Source: Rhodospirillales bacterium
GTDB taxonomy: Bacteria > Pseudomonadota > Alphaproteobacteria > Acetobacterales > Acetobacteraceae
Assembly (NCBI GenBank): GCA_028869595.1
Contig: JAGWRU010000132.1
Span: forward strand, 1 to 61,465
Direction of reading: 5' to 3'
Length of the DNA stretch: 61,465 nucleotides
The translations under genes and the position numbers were made by a program. Below are positions 7,742-17,349 of the stretch, piece after piece (position 1 is the stretch's first letter; each line of letters begins with the position of its first letter). Under the pieces are notes generated by a model that was not told where the DNA came from, made no database searches, and worked only from the letters and a program-made list of their open reading frames with translations.

Positions 7742-8482
7742 CTATCGCCGCCCGCCATTGCGCCAGAGTTGGATCAGGTCGGCCATCGCATTGCCGATAT
7801 GCTCGCGCGAAATCTGCTCGGCCAACGCCCCGTCATTGCGGCGGAACGCGGCAAGCAGGCTGCGATGTTCGGCGGCGATCTGCTTCGGCCGATAATCGCC
7901 ATAGCCCCAGGCACCGCGCATCGTGTTGAAAAACACGCCATACCGACGCATCAACGCAAGCGCTTCGTGGTTCGGCCGGATATCGTGAATCGCCTCGTGC
8001 AGTGCGGCGTTCAAGCGGATCAGCGCGGCGGTGGCGGAAGCACCCTCCACACCCGATAGACAGGCCTCATAGGCATCTTCGATCCGTTCCAGCGCATCGA
8101 CCTGGGCAGGCGTGGCGACCGCCGCGGCCAAGCCGACTGTATAGGATTCCAACGCGACGCGGATGTCATTGAGGTCGCGCAGAAACGCCTCGTCGATGGC
8201 GCGCACCCAGGCGCCGCGATTGGGGTGCAGGACGACCCAGCCTTCCGCCGCGAGCTGGCCGAGCGCCTCGCGGATCGGCGCCGGACTCAGCCCGTAGCGC
8301 GCGGCGAGATCGGCGATCTTCAACCGGGTTTCGGCGGCCAGCACACCGCGCGCGATGTCGCTCCGCATCGCATCGCGGACACGCTGGTAGTTGGGCACGC
8401 CCAGCCGGTCGTGCGGAAGCGTCGAATATTCGGACAAGCCAATCCCTCGATCTGCCAGACGCGCCTGGATCGCCGCGGGCAT
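7742..8482 (-). CDS. GntR family regulator with FCD domain
   Basis: I use the ATG at 8482 (MPAAIQARLADRG), giving 246 residues; in-frame codons upstream are antisense to the divergent dehydratase gene. The N-terminal winged helix is clear (YQRVRDAMRSDIARGVLAAETRL, ADLAARYGLSPAPIREALGQL, GWVVLHPNRGAWV). The C-terminal all-helical FCD domain has the usual metal and effector-site residues (LHEAIHD, EHRSLLAAF, REHIGNAM). FCD regulators typically sense sugar acids or carboxylates and repress adjacent catabolic genes. The dehydratase and MFS transporter on the other side are the likely targets. Confidence 0.9.
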   Translation of the reverse strand: MPAAIQARLADRGIGLSEYSTLPHDRLGVPNYQRVRDAMRSDIARGVLAAETRLKIADLAARYGLSPAPIREALGQLAAEGWVVLHPNRGAWVRAIDEAFLRDLNDIRVALESYTVGLAAAVATPAQVDALERIEDAYEACLSGVEGASATAALIRLNAALHEAIHDIRPNHEALALMRRYGVFFNTMRGAWGYGDYRPKQIAAEHRSLLAAFRRNDGALAEQISREHIGNAMADLIQLWRNGGRR

Positions 8483-8584
8483 CACCGCGACCCGCCCGGC
8501 ATCGAATGAACGCCGGCCGGCGGCATTGCAATCTCCGCTTAGATAATAGATTATCTTTTTTCTAAAATCTTGCCGGGGACGTCC

Positions 8585-9691
8585 ATGAAGATCGAACGCG
8601 TTGAAACCTTTCAGATTCAATGGGCGCCCACGGACAAGCCCACGACACGCAGCGCCTATGTGCGCATCCATGCCGGTGACGGGCTGGTCGGGCTGGGCGA
8701 GGCCTCGCCGATGCAGGGCGGGCGCGCCTCGCTCGCCATGATCGAGCACGACATCGCCCCCGCCCTGATCGGCGCCGATCCGCTCGATCATGCCGTGTTG
8801 CAGGATCGGCTGATGCACCGCCTGGTGAAGCTCGGGCCCGAAGGCGCGCTGTCCGGCGCGCTGGCCGCGATCGACATCGCGCTATGGGATCTGAAGGGCA
8901 AGATGCTCGGCCAGCCGATCTATAAATTGCTGGGCGGCGCGTGGCGCACGGCGCTGCCCTTCTATGCCTCGATCGGGCGCAACGGCGCCGGCCAGCGCAG
9001 CGTGGACGAAGTATGTCGGGTGGTGGAGCAGCGCCTGCGCGACAAGCCTGCCGCCATCAAGATCCGCTTCGATAACGATCGCACCGAACCCGATCGCGAC
9101 ATTCCCGGCGACATCGCCAAGGCGCGCGCCGTACGGCGTCTGGTGGGCGACGATTTCCCGCTCGCCTTCGATGCCAATAACGGCCTCTCCTTCGGTGGGG
9201 CGATGCGGGTCGGACGTGCGCTCGAAGAGCTGGGCTATTGGTGGTTCGAGGAGCCGTTGCAGCACTACCATGTCCGCGATCTCGGCATGCTGGCACGCCA
9301 GCTCGACATCACCGTCTCGGCCGGCGAACAAAGCTATACCACTGCCGCCGTCGCCGATCTGATCGATGCCGGCCTGCGTATGGTGCAGCCCGACATCGTC
9401 AAGATGGGCGGCATTACCGGGCTGATGCGCTGCGCCGCGCTATGCCAGGCGCATGGTGTGGAACTGGTGCCGCACCAGACCCAGCCGACCATCGGCCATC
9501 TCGCCAATCTGCATGTCTGCGCGGTGCAGGCGCAGGCAACGAAACCCTGCGAACTCGACGACCCCTCCACCCGACGGCACGCGATCTTCCGCAATCCGCC
9601 GAAGCCGGTGGACGGGTTGTTCCATCTGCCGACCGAAGCAGGCCTCGGCATTGCATTGATCGAGGACGAGGTGAGCCGGCTTCGCGTCTGA
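8585..9691 (+). CDS. Enolase-superfamily (mandelate racemase-type) sugar-acid dehydratase
   Basis: The 368-residue protein shows the full mandelate racemase-type active site in the expected order: KIR at 159-161 on the second barrel strand, metal ligands Asp196 (FDANNG), Glu222 (FEEP) and Glu248 (SAGEQ), and the Asp270-His297 dyad (QPDIVK and VPHQT). Such enzymes abstract the alpha proton of a carboxylate; with this His/Asp base most members dehydrate hexonates or aldarates. The second base position reads KxR rather than KxK, which can mark dehydratases rather than racemases. The ATG at 8585 is preferred over one 15 bases upstream. The neighbouring regulator, transporter and dehydrogenase support sugar-acid catabolism. 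Confidence 0.88.
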   Translation: MKIERVETFQIQWAPTDKPTTRSAYVRIHAGDGLVGLGEASPMQGGRASLAMIEHDIAPALIGADPLDHAVLQDRLMHRLVKLGPEGALSGALAAIDIALWDLKGKMLGQPIYKLLGGAWRTALPFYASIGRNGAGQRSVDEVCRVVEQRLRDKPAAIKIRFDNDRTEPDRDIPGDIAKARAVRRLVGDDFPLAFDANNGLSFGGAMRVGRALEELGYWWFEEPLQHYHVRDLGMLARQLDITVSAGEQSYTTAAVADLIDAGLRMVQPDIVKMGGITGLMRCAALCQAHGVELVPHQTQPTIGHLANLHVCAVQAQATKPCELDDPSTRRHAIFRNPPKPVDGLFHLPTEAGLGIALIEDEVSRLRV

Positions 9692-9772
9692 GCCGCCATC
9701 CCCATGCCAGCCATATCGGGCGGCGGCAGCGCCCGCAGCAAACCCGCACGCGCAAGAGAGAACGGGAAAACC

Positions 9773-11134
9773 ATGAACGTCCATCCACCGCTTCAAGCCG
9801 CCGGCACACCGACCATCGAGAACCTGGAAAAGGAGACGATGCGGCTTGTCACCTGGCGCCTGCTGCCGATCCTGATGCTGGGCTATTTCTGCGCCAGCCT
9901 CGATCGCGCGAATGTCGGCATGGCGGCCACCACCATGAGTCCTGACCTGCATTTCTCCCATGCGCAGTTCGGCTTCGGGGCGGGCATCTTCTTCCTCGGC
10001 TATCTGCTGATGGAGATCCCGAGCAACCTCATCCTCGACCGCTTCGGTGCGCGGCTCTGGATCGCGCGCATCCTGCTGACCTGGGGGATCGTGTCGGGGC
10101 TGACTGCCTTCGTCTGGAATGCCGGCAGCTTCTATGCGATCCGCTTCGTGCTGGGCCTGACCGAGGCGGGTTTCTTCCCCGGCGTGCTGCTGTACATCAC
10201 CTGGTGGTTTCCCGCCCGCTATCGCAGCCGCATGGTCGCCTGGTTCATGTCGGCCGGCGTGATCTCGCAGATCCTCGGCCCGCCGATCGGCGGCCTGCTG
10301 CTGCGCCTGCATGGCGTACTCGGGGTCGCGGGCTGGCAATGGCTGTTCATCATGGAGTCGCTGCCCTCGATCATCACCGGCTTTCTGGTGCTGCGACTGC
10401 TGATCGACCGTCCGCATAAAGCCACCTGGTTGAGCCCGCAATCACGGGACTGGCTGGAAGGACGGCTTGCCGCCGAACGCGCCCAGCAGGAAGCGGTGCA
10501 TACCTATTCGCTGGGCAGCGCACTGCGCAGCGGCAAAGTCTGGCTGCTGACTTTCGTCGAGTTCGGCCACCAATATGCCGGCTACGGGCTGGTCTTCTTC
10601 ATGCCTCTGATCGTCAAGGGCCTCGGCGTCAGCAAGGCCTGGATCGGCCCGGTCGCGGCCATTCCCTTCCTGTTCGGCTTCGTCGCGATGATCCTGTGGA
10701 GCCGCAGTTCCGACCGCAAGGGAGAGCGTGTGTGGCATGCTGCCACCACCATGTTCATCGTCGCGGTGGCAATGGTCGTGTGCAAATTCGTCGGCGGCGG
10801 GCATCCGGTGCTGTTGATGGTCGTGCTGTGCGTCGCGGTGATCGGCAATCAATCCTTCGCGCCCTGCTTCTGGTCGATCCCCGGCACGATGCTGACCGGC
10901 ACGGCGGCGGCCGGGGGGATCGCGATGATCAACGCGCTCGGCAATCTCGGCGGCTGGGCCGGACCGACGGTCTATGGGCTGGTGCGCGATGCCACGGGCA
11001 GCACCAGTTTCTCCCTGCTCGCTTTGGCGATCGGGCCGCTGATCGCCGGCACCGTCCTGGTGCTGGTCGGCCACGACAAAAGGCTGGAACAGGTGCCGGC
11101 GGCATCGATCAAGCAGGCGCCGCCCGCGCGATGA
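9773..11134 (+). CDS. MFS transporter, anion:cation symporter (ACS) type
   Basis: The 453-residue membrane protein has twelve predicted TM segments. The first-loop region LDRANVGMAATTM and the early LMEIPSNLILDRFGARLW loop are characteristic of the ACS branch of MFS, which imports hexuronates, glucarate, tartrate, phthalate and similar organic anions with protons. The start MNVHPPLQ at 9773 follows a purine-rich GAGAGAACGGG. It lies 81 bases downstream of the dehydratase gene in the same direction, so the two probably form one unit in which this protein imports the dehydratase substrate. Confidence 0.88.
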   Translation: MNVHPPLQAAGTPTIENLEKETMRLVTWRLLPILMLGYFCASLDRANVGMAATTMSPDLHFSHAQFGFGAGIFFLGYLLMEIPSNLILDRFGARLWIARILLTWGIVSGLTAFVWNAGSFYAIRFVLGLTEAGFFPGVLLYITWWFPARYRSRMVAWFMSAGVISQILGPPIGGLLLRLHGVLGVAGWQWLFIMESLPSIITGFLVLRLLIDRPHKATWLSPQSRDWLEGRLAAERAQQEAVHTYSLGSALRSGKVWLLTFVEFGHQYAGYGLVFFMPLIVKGLGVSKAWIGPVAAIPFLFGFVAMILWSRSSDRKGERVWHAATTMFIVAVAMVVCKFVGGGHPVLLMVVLCVAVIGNQSFAPCFWSIPGTMLTGTAAAGGIAMINALGNLGGWAGPTVYGLVRDATGSTSFSLLALAIGPLIAGTVLVLVGHDKRLEQVPAASIKQAPPAR

Positions 11135-11242
11135 GCAAGCAAGCGGGGCATGTCCGGCACCGACCTCCTTGCCGGACATGCGGCCGTTTTTCGACCCGCT
11201 TGCGCGATCACCGGCGCAAGCGTTTCGCCCCGCCCCGATGCG

Positions 11243-12214
11243 CTACCCGGCCAGTTCCGGCACTACCCAAAGCGGCGCCTCGCCGCGCGCCACGCGCTGG
11301 CAGTTATCGAAGGCATTGCGATAGCGGGTGTACTGATTATCCCAGGTCGGTCCCGCCATATGCGCGGTCAGCAGCACATTGGGCAGGGTGAACAACGGAT
11401 TATCGGCCGGCGGCGGCTCCTGATCGAACACATCGAGCCCGGCGCCCGCGATCGTGCCCGCCGCCAGCGCCGCGGTCAGCGCGGCCTCATCCACCACCGG
11501 TCCGCGGCAGGTATTGATCAGATAGGCAGTCTTCTTCATCGCCGACAATTCCGCCGCCCCGATCATGTGCCGTGTCGAGGCCAGCAGCGGCACATGCAGC
11601 GACACCAGATCGGCACGGCGCAGCACCTCGTTCAGCAAGGCGAAACGCACGCCCAGCGCATCGGCCCGCTCCTCCGACAGGCGCTTCACGTCGTAATAGA
11701 GCACGTTCATGCCGAAAGCCTGGGCCATGCGCGCGACCTTCTTGCCGATCGTGCCGAGCCCGACAATGCCCAGCGTGCGCCCGTCCAACTCGTACAGCCG
11801 CGTATCGGCGACGTTATTGCCGCGCCAGCGCCCGGCGGCGACATTGGCGTGCTGCCACATCACCCGCCGGCTGATACCCAGCATCAGCAGCAGCGTGTGC
11901 TCGGCCACTGCCGTCGCATTGGCGCCGCCATTATTGCAGATCGGCACGCCGGCCCGCCGCGCCGCTTCCAGATCGCAGCGGTCGTACCCCGCACTCAGCA
12001 ACTGCACCAGCCGCAGCTTGCGCGCCGCCCCATAGAAGGCGTCATCCATCGACGCATCGCCGAAACCGACCACGCACAGCGCGTCGGCCAGGGCGGCGCG
12101 ATATTCCGCGCTGCCCGCGCGCGCGATGATCAGGTCGAGATCGGGCGGCGCCACCTCGGCCGCCACGGCAAGATCGTTCAGCGGATTTTCCGCCAGCAGC
12201 ACTTTCGCGCGCAT
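11243..12214 (-). CDS. D-2-hydroxyacid dehydrogenase (NAD-dependent)
   Basis: This 323-residue cytoplasmic enzyme has the full D-isomer dehydrogenase pattern: substrate-domain motif NNGGANATAVAEH, a GLGTIG dinucleotide fold at 152-157, and catalytic Arg237 (TCRGPV), Glu266 (DQEPP) and His285 (TAHMAGP). It interconverts 2-keto and D-2-hydroxy acids. It converges on the MFS transporter gene and is probably part of the same sugar-acid locus under the GntR regulator, although it needs its own promoter. Related family members include phosphoglycerate, glyoxylate and hydroxypyruvate reductases; the substrate cannot be fixed here. Confidence 0.88.
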   Translation of the reverse strand: MRAKVLLAENPLNDLAVAAEVAPPDLDLIIARAGSAEYRAALADALCVVGFGDASMDDAFYGAARKLRLVQLLSAGYDRCDLEAARRAGVPICNNGGANATAVAEHTLLLMLGISRRVMWQHANVAAGRWRGNNVADTRLYELDGRTLGIVGLGTIGKKVARMAQAFGMNVLYYDVKRLSEERADALGVRFALLNEVLRRADLVSLHVPLLASTRHMIGAAELSAMKKTAYLINTCRGPVVDEAALTAALAAGTIAGAGLDVFDQEPPPADNPLFTLPNVLLTAHMAGPTWDNQYTRYRNAFDNCQRVARGEAPLWVVPELAG

Positions 12215-12260
12215 CGCTTCCCCCCTCGATTCAGGATGGGGAAAGCATAGGCCGGCGCGG

Positions 12261-13595
12261 CTAGCGCGCCAAACCCATGGCCCGGCGCATGAACATCCGC
12301 TTCAGCCCGGGCAGGCGCTGTACCGCGCCCAGGCCGAGATCGCGCACCATGCGCACCGGACGGCGATCGGTGCTGAACAGCCGGTCAAGCCCATCCGTCA
12401 TGCCCAGCATCAGCAGGTTATCCGGCCGGCGCGCCCGCTGATACGCGGCAAGCAGCGCCGGATCGCCGGCATCGCCCCCCGCCGCGTCCATCAGCAGCGC
12501 GCTCAGGCAGGCGACGTCGCGAAATCCCAGATTGAGGCCCTGCCCGGCGATCGGGTGGATGCCATGCGCGGCATCGCCCACCAGCACCAGCCTGGTATCG
12601 GTATAGCGATGCACGATCATCGCCGAGAGCGGATAGGACCAGCGCCGCCCGACCACGCGGATCTCGCCCAGATGCGGCCCCAGCCGGCGGGCGATCTCGC
12701 GCGCGAAGCGCGGCGCATCCAACCCCAGCAGGGCGCGCGCGACCGGCGTGCGCTCGGTCCAGACGATCGCCGAGACATGCGCCGCGCCGCCATCCTCGGC
12801 ATCCTCGCTCGCCCCCATCGGCAATTGCGCGAAGGGGCCACCGGGCAGGAAATGCTCCAGCGCCGTGGCGTGATGCGGTTTTTCATGGCGAATGGCGCAG
12901 ACGATGCCGGTCTGGTCATAGGGAAGATGCGTCACCGCGATGCCGGCTGCCTCGCGCAGCGGCGACTGCCGGCCTTCGGCGGCGACCACCAGTCGGCAGG
13001 CAATCTCGGGCCCGCCGGCGATCCGCACCCGCGCGCCCTCCGCATGGCGTTCCACGCGCGCCTCGGCGGGGGCGAAGACGTGCAGCCCGGGCCGGGCATG
13101 CAGCGCCGCGTTCAGCGCCACGCGCAGGCTGCGCGCCTCGATCATCCAGCCGAAGGGCGGCGCCTCCGCGCCGGGATCGGCGGCGGCGCGATGGTCGAAA
13201 TGCAGGAACAGGCGCGATGCGGCGCGCCCGACCCGCCCGTCCGTGACGCGGATATCGCGGATCGGCGCCGGTTTCTGCGGCAGATGCTCCCACAGCCCCG
13301 CCTCCTGCAGAAGCGGCACGGTGCCGGCGGCGATGGCATAGGCGCGCCCGTCAAACGCCGGATGCTCCATTGGCGGCAGCGCGGCGCGGTCGATCACCGC
13401 GACCGTCAGGCCGGCGGCAGCCAGCCGGCAGGCAAGCGTGGCGCCGACCGGCCCCGCGCCCACGACACAGACATCCACCGAAAGCCGGTCAGGCGGCGGC
13501 GCGGGCGGGGGAGCGGCGGTGAAATCGGCTTCGATCATCGGCATGGACGTATTGATGGCCCCGCCCTGGCCGATCGGCAAGGCTTGGCCTGCCAT
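12261..13595 (-). CDS. UbiH/UbiF/Coq6-family FAD monooxygenase
   Basis: The 444-residue protein has the aromatic flavoprotein hydroxylase signature: an N-terminal GAGPVGATLACRLA dinucleotide fold, a middle MIEARSLRVALNAAL region, and GDAAHGIHPIAGQGLNLG binding the FAD ribityl and pyrophosphate. This fits ubiquinone-ring hydroxylases at the cytoplasmic membrane. Which ring position it hydroxylates is not clear in alphaproteobacteria, so I give no symbol. The first ATG gives a low-complexity leader; a shorter start at 13544 (MPMIEADF) is possible. It is divergent from ftsK with a 111-base spacer and follows the dehydrogenase gene leftward by 46 bases. Confidence 0.88.
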   Translation of the reverse strand: MAGQALPIGQGGAINTSMPMIEADFTAAPPPAPPPDRLSVDVCVVGAGPVGATLACRLAAAGLTVAVIDRAALPPMEHPAFDGRAYAIAAGTVPLLQEAGLWEHLPQKPAPIRDIRVTDGRVGRAASRLFLHFDHRAAADPGAEAPPFGWMIEARSLRVALNAALHARPGLHVFAPAEARVERHAEGARVRIAGGPEIACRLVVAAEGRQSPLREAAGIAVTHLPYDQTGIVCAIRHEKPHHATALEHFLPGGPFAQLPMGASEDAEDGGAAHVSAIVWTERTPVARALLGLDAPRFAREIARRLGPHLGEIRVVGRRWSYPLSAMIVHRYTDTRLVLVGDAAHGIHPIAGQGLNLGFRDVACLSALLMDAAGGDAGDPALLAAYQRARRPDNLLMLGMTDGLDRLFSTDRRPVRMVRDLGLGAVQRLPGLKRMFMRRAMGLAR

Positions 13596-13706
13596 CGGAT
13601 CCGACCAGCTTCGGTCCCCTCGCGGTTTCCTGTTCGCCCTTCAAGCGCTTCCGGGGTAGAGTTCGCTTCGAGACTCAGCTTTGTCGACGTTCCGGGAACT
13701 CCGCCC

Positions 13707-16295
13707 ATGGCCAGCCTCGCCCGATCCCACGCCCCGGCTGCGCGCCGCCTTGCCTCGCCGGCGCTGCGCACGCTGATCGTCCAGCGGCTTTCCGTGCTGT
13801 GGGCGCTTGCTCTGGCGATCGTCGCGCTCACCCTGCTGGTGGCGCTCGCCACCTATGATCCGCGCGACCCGTCGCTGGATACGGCAACGCTCGGCCCGGC
13901 AACCAATCTGGCCGGAACGCTGGGGGCATCGGTCGCCGATCTGCTGCTGCAGGGGTTCGGCGCGGCCGGCGCCTTGCCCGGCCTGGTGCTGCTGGCCTGG
14001 GCGTGGCGGATCGGCTCCGGCCGCGGCCTGGGCAGCACCGCGCTGCGTCTCGCCGCGCTGCTGGCGGCGCTGCCGGTGGTGGCCGGTGTTTTCGCCTCGC
14101 TGCCCAGCCCGCATCCGGTTGCCTGGCCGGCCGGTGCCGGCCCGGGCGGGGCGATCGGCATGCTGCTGTCGCATGGCGCGCTGCGTGCCGGCCATCATCT
14201 GGCCGGGCCGGTCGGCATGGCGGTGGTGGCGCTGCTGGGCATCGGCCTGGCGGTGCTGCTGGTGCCGATGGCGCTGGGGCTGTCACGCGGCGAATGGCGG
14301 GCGGCGGGCCGCGCGAGCGCGGTCTCCAGCCGGTTTCTGTTTTCCTCCGGGCGCGACGCGGCCAGCATGGTGGGCCGGGTCGGCGGACGCATGGGGGTGC
14401 GCGTGGCCCTGCCGGGGGTCGGGCTGATCACCCGCGCCGCCGGGCTGTTCCGCCGCCGCGCCGCCGATCCCGCGCTGGCGGAAGAGGAATATTTCCCCGA
14501 ACCCGCCATGCCCGCCCTGCGCCGCGAACCCCGCTTCGGCGCCGAGCAGGCCGCCGCGCCGCACGCCCTGGCGCCGGAATTTTCCCCGCCATGGGAGGAC
14601 GCGGAGGCGGAGACGACCGCCGCCCCGGCCATGCAATCGGCCATCGCATCCGATCTCGCCGCATTCGAGCCGATCGGACCGGAATCCCGCCTGCCCGCGC
14701 CGCGCGCGCCGCGCGCGGTGCGCCCGGCAGTGCCGCCGGCGCGCAAGCCCCGCCAGGAAGCCCTGCCGCTGCCGGAAGCCGGCTGGCAATTCCCGCCCCT
14801 GTCGCTGCTGAAGCTGCCCCCCGAACGCGCCGCCGCCGGCCCGACCGAGGAAGCGCTGGAAGCCAATGCCCGGCTGCTGGAAACCGTGCTGGCCGATTAC
14901 GGCGTGCAGGGCAGCATCGTCGAGATTCGCCCCGGCCCGGTGGTGACGCTGTACGAGCTGGAACCGGCACCGGGCATTCGCAGCGCCCGGGTGATCGGGC
15001 TGGCCGATGACATCGCGCGTTCGATGTCGGTGACGGCGGTGCGCATCGCGACCGTGCAGGGGCGCAACGTGATCGGCATCGAGGTGCCGAATGCCCGCCG
15101 CGACACGGTATTCCTGAGCGAGCTGCTTTCCGCCGAGGCGATGGACAAGCATCCCGGCCGGCTGGCCTTGGCGCTGGGCAAGGATATCGGCGGCGCGCCG
15201 ATCATCGCCGATCTCGCCCGCATGCCGCATCTGATGATCGCCGGCACCACCGGATCGGGCAAATCGGTGGGGGTCAACGCGATGATCCTCAGCCTGCTCT
15301 ATCGCACCTCCCCCGATCAGTGCCGGCTGATCCTGATCGACCCGAAGATGCTGGAACTCTCGGTCTATGAGGGCATTCCGCATCTGATGGCGCCGGTCGT
15401 GACGGAGCCGGCCAAGGCGGTCACCGCGCTGAAATGGGTGGTCCGCGAGATGGAACGCCGCTACCGCGCCATGAGCCAGCTGATGGTGCGCAGCATCAGC
15501 GCCTATAATGAACGCGTCGCCGATGCCCGCGCGCGCGGCGAAGTGGTGATGCGCAAGGTGCAGACCGGCTTCGATCCCGACACCCATATGCCGACCTACG
15601 AGGATCAGCCCCTGGCGCTGGAGACGCTGCCCTTCATCGTCGTGGTGGTCGACGAGATGGCCGATCTGATGATGGTCGCCGGCAAGGAGATCGAGGCGGC
15701 GGTGCAGCGCCTGGCGCAGATGGCGCGCGCGGCGGGCATTCATGTGATCATGGCGACGCAGCGTCCTTCGGTCGATGTCATCACCGGCACCATCAAGGCG
15801 AATTTCCCGACCCGCATCAGCTTCCAGGTGATCAGCAAATTCGACAGCCGCACCATCCTGGGCGAGCAGGGCGCGGAGCAGCTTCTGGGCATGGGCGACA
15901 TGCTCTACATGGCCGGCGGCGGGCGGGTGACGCGCGTGCACGGCCCGTTCGTATCCGATCGCGAGGTGGAGGATGTGGTCGCCTTCCTGCGCGCCCAGGG
16001 CGAACCCGCCTATATCGAGGAAGTGACCGAAGCGGCCGAGGACGAGGCCGGCAATCCCGGCCTGTCCGGCATTGCCGGGGCCAGCGACGGCGAGAAGGGC
16101 CTGTTCGATCAGGCGGTGGCGCTGGTGGCCCGCGAGGGCAAGGCGAGCACGTCCTTCATCCAGCGCCATCTGAATATCGGCTATAACCGCGCCGCCAAGC
16201 TGATCGAGCAGATGGAGAAGGAAGGCATCGTCGGTGCGGCCAACCATGTCGGCAAGCGCGAGGTGCTGGTGCGGCGCACGCGCGACGAGGATTGA
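13707..16295 (+). CDS. ftsK: DNA translocase FtsK
   Basis: The 862-residue protein starts at the ATG at 13707 (MASLARSHAPA). The N-terminal region has four TM segments (for example LALAIVALTLLVALATY). A low-complexity linker of Pro, Ala and Arg runs from about residue 250 to 350. The motor domain has Walker A GTTGSGKS (513-520), Walker B VVVVDEMADL near 645, and the MATQRPSVDVITG motif. The C-terminal gamma winged helix (residues from about 795, ASTSFIQRHLNIGYNRAAKLI) reads KOPS sites. It pumps chromosomal DNA toward dif at the septum and activates XerCD. No feature is missing. Confidence 0.95.
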   Translation: MASLARSHAPAARRLASPALRTLIVQRLSVLWALALAIVALTLLVALATYDPRDPSLDTATLGPATNLAGTLGASVADLLLQGFGAAGALPGLVLLAWAWRIGSGRGLGSTALRLAALLAALPVVAGVFASLPSPHPVAWPAGAGPGGAIGMLLSHGALRAGHHLAGPVGMAVVALLGIGLAVLLVPMALGLSRGEWRAAGRASAVSSRFLFSSGRDAASMVGRVGGRMGVRVALPGVGLITRAAGLFRRRAADPALAEEEYFPEPAMPALRREPRFGAEQAAAPHALAPEFSPPWEDAEAETTAAPAMQSAIASDLAAFEPIGPESRLPAPRAPRAVRPAVPPARKPRQEALPLPEAGWQFPPLSLLKLPPERAAAGPTEEALEANARLLETVLADYGVQGSIVEIRPGPVVTLYELEPAPGIRSARVIGLADDIARSMSVTAVRIATVQGRNVIGIEVPNARRDTVFLSELLSAEAMDKHPGRLALALGKDIGGAPIIADLARMPHLMIAGTTGSGKSVGVNAMILSLLYRTSPDQCRLILIDPKMLELSVYEGIPHLMAPVVTEPAKAVTALKWVVREMERRYRAMSQLMVRSISAYNERVADARARGEVVMRKVQTGFDPDTHMPTYEDQPLALETLPFIVVVVDEMADLMMVAGKEIEAAVQRLAQMARAAGIHVIMATQRPSVDVITGTIKANFPTRISFQVISKFDSRTILGEQGAEQLLGMGDMLYMAGGGRVTRVHGPFVSDREVEDVVAFLRAQGEPAYIEEVTEAAEDEAGNPGLSGIAGASDGEKGLFDQAVALVAREGKASTSFIQRHLNIGYNRAAKLIEQMEKEGIVGAANHVGKREVLVRRTRDED

Positions 16296-16319
16296 GCGAA
16301 CGCGAAGGCGCGATGCGCG

Positions 16320-17240
16320 TCAGGCGCGCCTGGCGACGCCGCGGACTGCCTGCAGGAAACTCTGCGCCGTGCGCGATAGCGGCCTTGCCTCCGACCACAG
16401 CATGCAGGCCTGGGCACGCGTGGCGGGGCGGAAGGGACGCACCGCCAATTCCTCCGCCCTTCCCTGGCGCGGCGAAAACGGATCGACCACCGCCACCCCC
16501 GCCCCGGCAGCGGCCAGCACGCAGGCGGTGTTGCAGTAGCGCACCTCCACGCTCGGGCGGAATGCGGTGTCGGCGTTCTGAAAGCTGCGTCGCAGCGCTT
16601 CGCCCAGCCTGGTGCCGCGTTCCAGCCCGATCAGCGCCTGGCCGGCCAGATCGGCGGCATGCACCACTTCCTGCCGCGCCAGGACATGATCGGGGGGCAT
16701 GACGCAGACCATCTCCCCTTCATGCACCACCTCGCAGCCAATGCCGGGCTGTTCGGAAAACCCCAGCGCGAAGCCGAGTTCGGCGACATTGGTCAATACC
16801 GCCTCCACCACCCCTTCGAAGCGGCGGACATCGAAAAACACCCGTAAATTCGGCCGTCCGCGCAGGAACTGCGTCAGGGCGGGCGGGATGATCCCATAGG
16901 CCAGCGGTGGGGTGGCGACGATGCGCAACTGCCCGGTGCGGCTTTCGCGCAGATCGCGCAGCCGCATCGCGAGCCGGCCGTGCAGGGTGAAGATCGCCTC
17001 GGCTTCCCGGAACAGAGCGAGGGCTTCCGGCGTCGGGTGCAGGCGGTTAGTCACCCGTTCGAACAGCGCGAAACCCGCCTGCGCCTCCATCGTCTTGAGC
17101 GCGTTGCTGATCGCCGGCTGCGACAGGCCGAGATCGCGCGCCGCCGCCACCGTGGTCCGGTGCAGCACCAGGGCGCGGAGAATTTCGAGCTGGCGCAGGG
17201 TCACTATCATCTCTGTGAATAGATCATCGCGAAATATCAT
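16320..17240 (-). CDS. LysR family transcriptional regulator
   Basis: The 306-residue protein has the LysR helix-turn-helix at the N terminus (LRQLEILRALVLHRTTVAAARDLGLSQPAISNALKTME), followed by a periplasmic-binding-like effector domain (LRIVATPPLAYGIIP; VVEAVLTNVAELGFALGF). A second ATG at 17210 (MIVTLRQ) would give a more usual N terminus and leave room for a promoter. It is divergent from the N-carbamoyl hydrolase operon over a 109-base spacer and is therefore its likely activator, with the operon's substrate or a breakdown product as effector. The upstream segment holds repeated ATCATC-like half-sites. Confidence 0.9.
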   Translation of the reverse strand: MIFRDDLFTEMIVTLRQLEILRALVLHRTTVAAARDLGLSQPAISNALKTMEAQAGFALFERVTNRLHPTPEALALFREAEAIFTLHGRLAMRLRDLRESRTGQLRIVATPPLAYGIIPPALTQFLRGRPNLRVFFDVRRFEGVVEAVLTNVAELGFALGFSEQPGIGCEVVHEGEMVCVMPPDHVLARQEVVHAADLAGQALIGLERGTRLGEALRRSFQNADTAFRPSVEVRYCNTACVLAAAGAGVAVVDPFSPRQGRAEELAVRPFRPATRAQACMLWSEARPLSRTAQSFLQAVRGVARRA

Positions 17241-17349
17241 AGGCTGGGTAATTGTGACAGCGCCGCATCGTGGTCAGAATGCGGGCACGCCATCGGCTGG
17301 GGCGGCGGCGTCGCCTCCCTTGCAGGCAAACGCCGTTTCAGGAGGCAGA

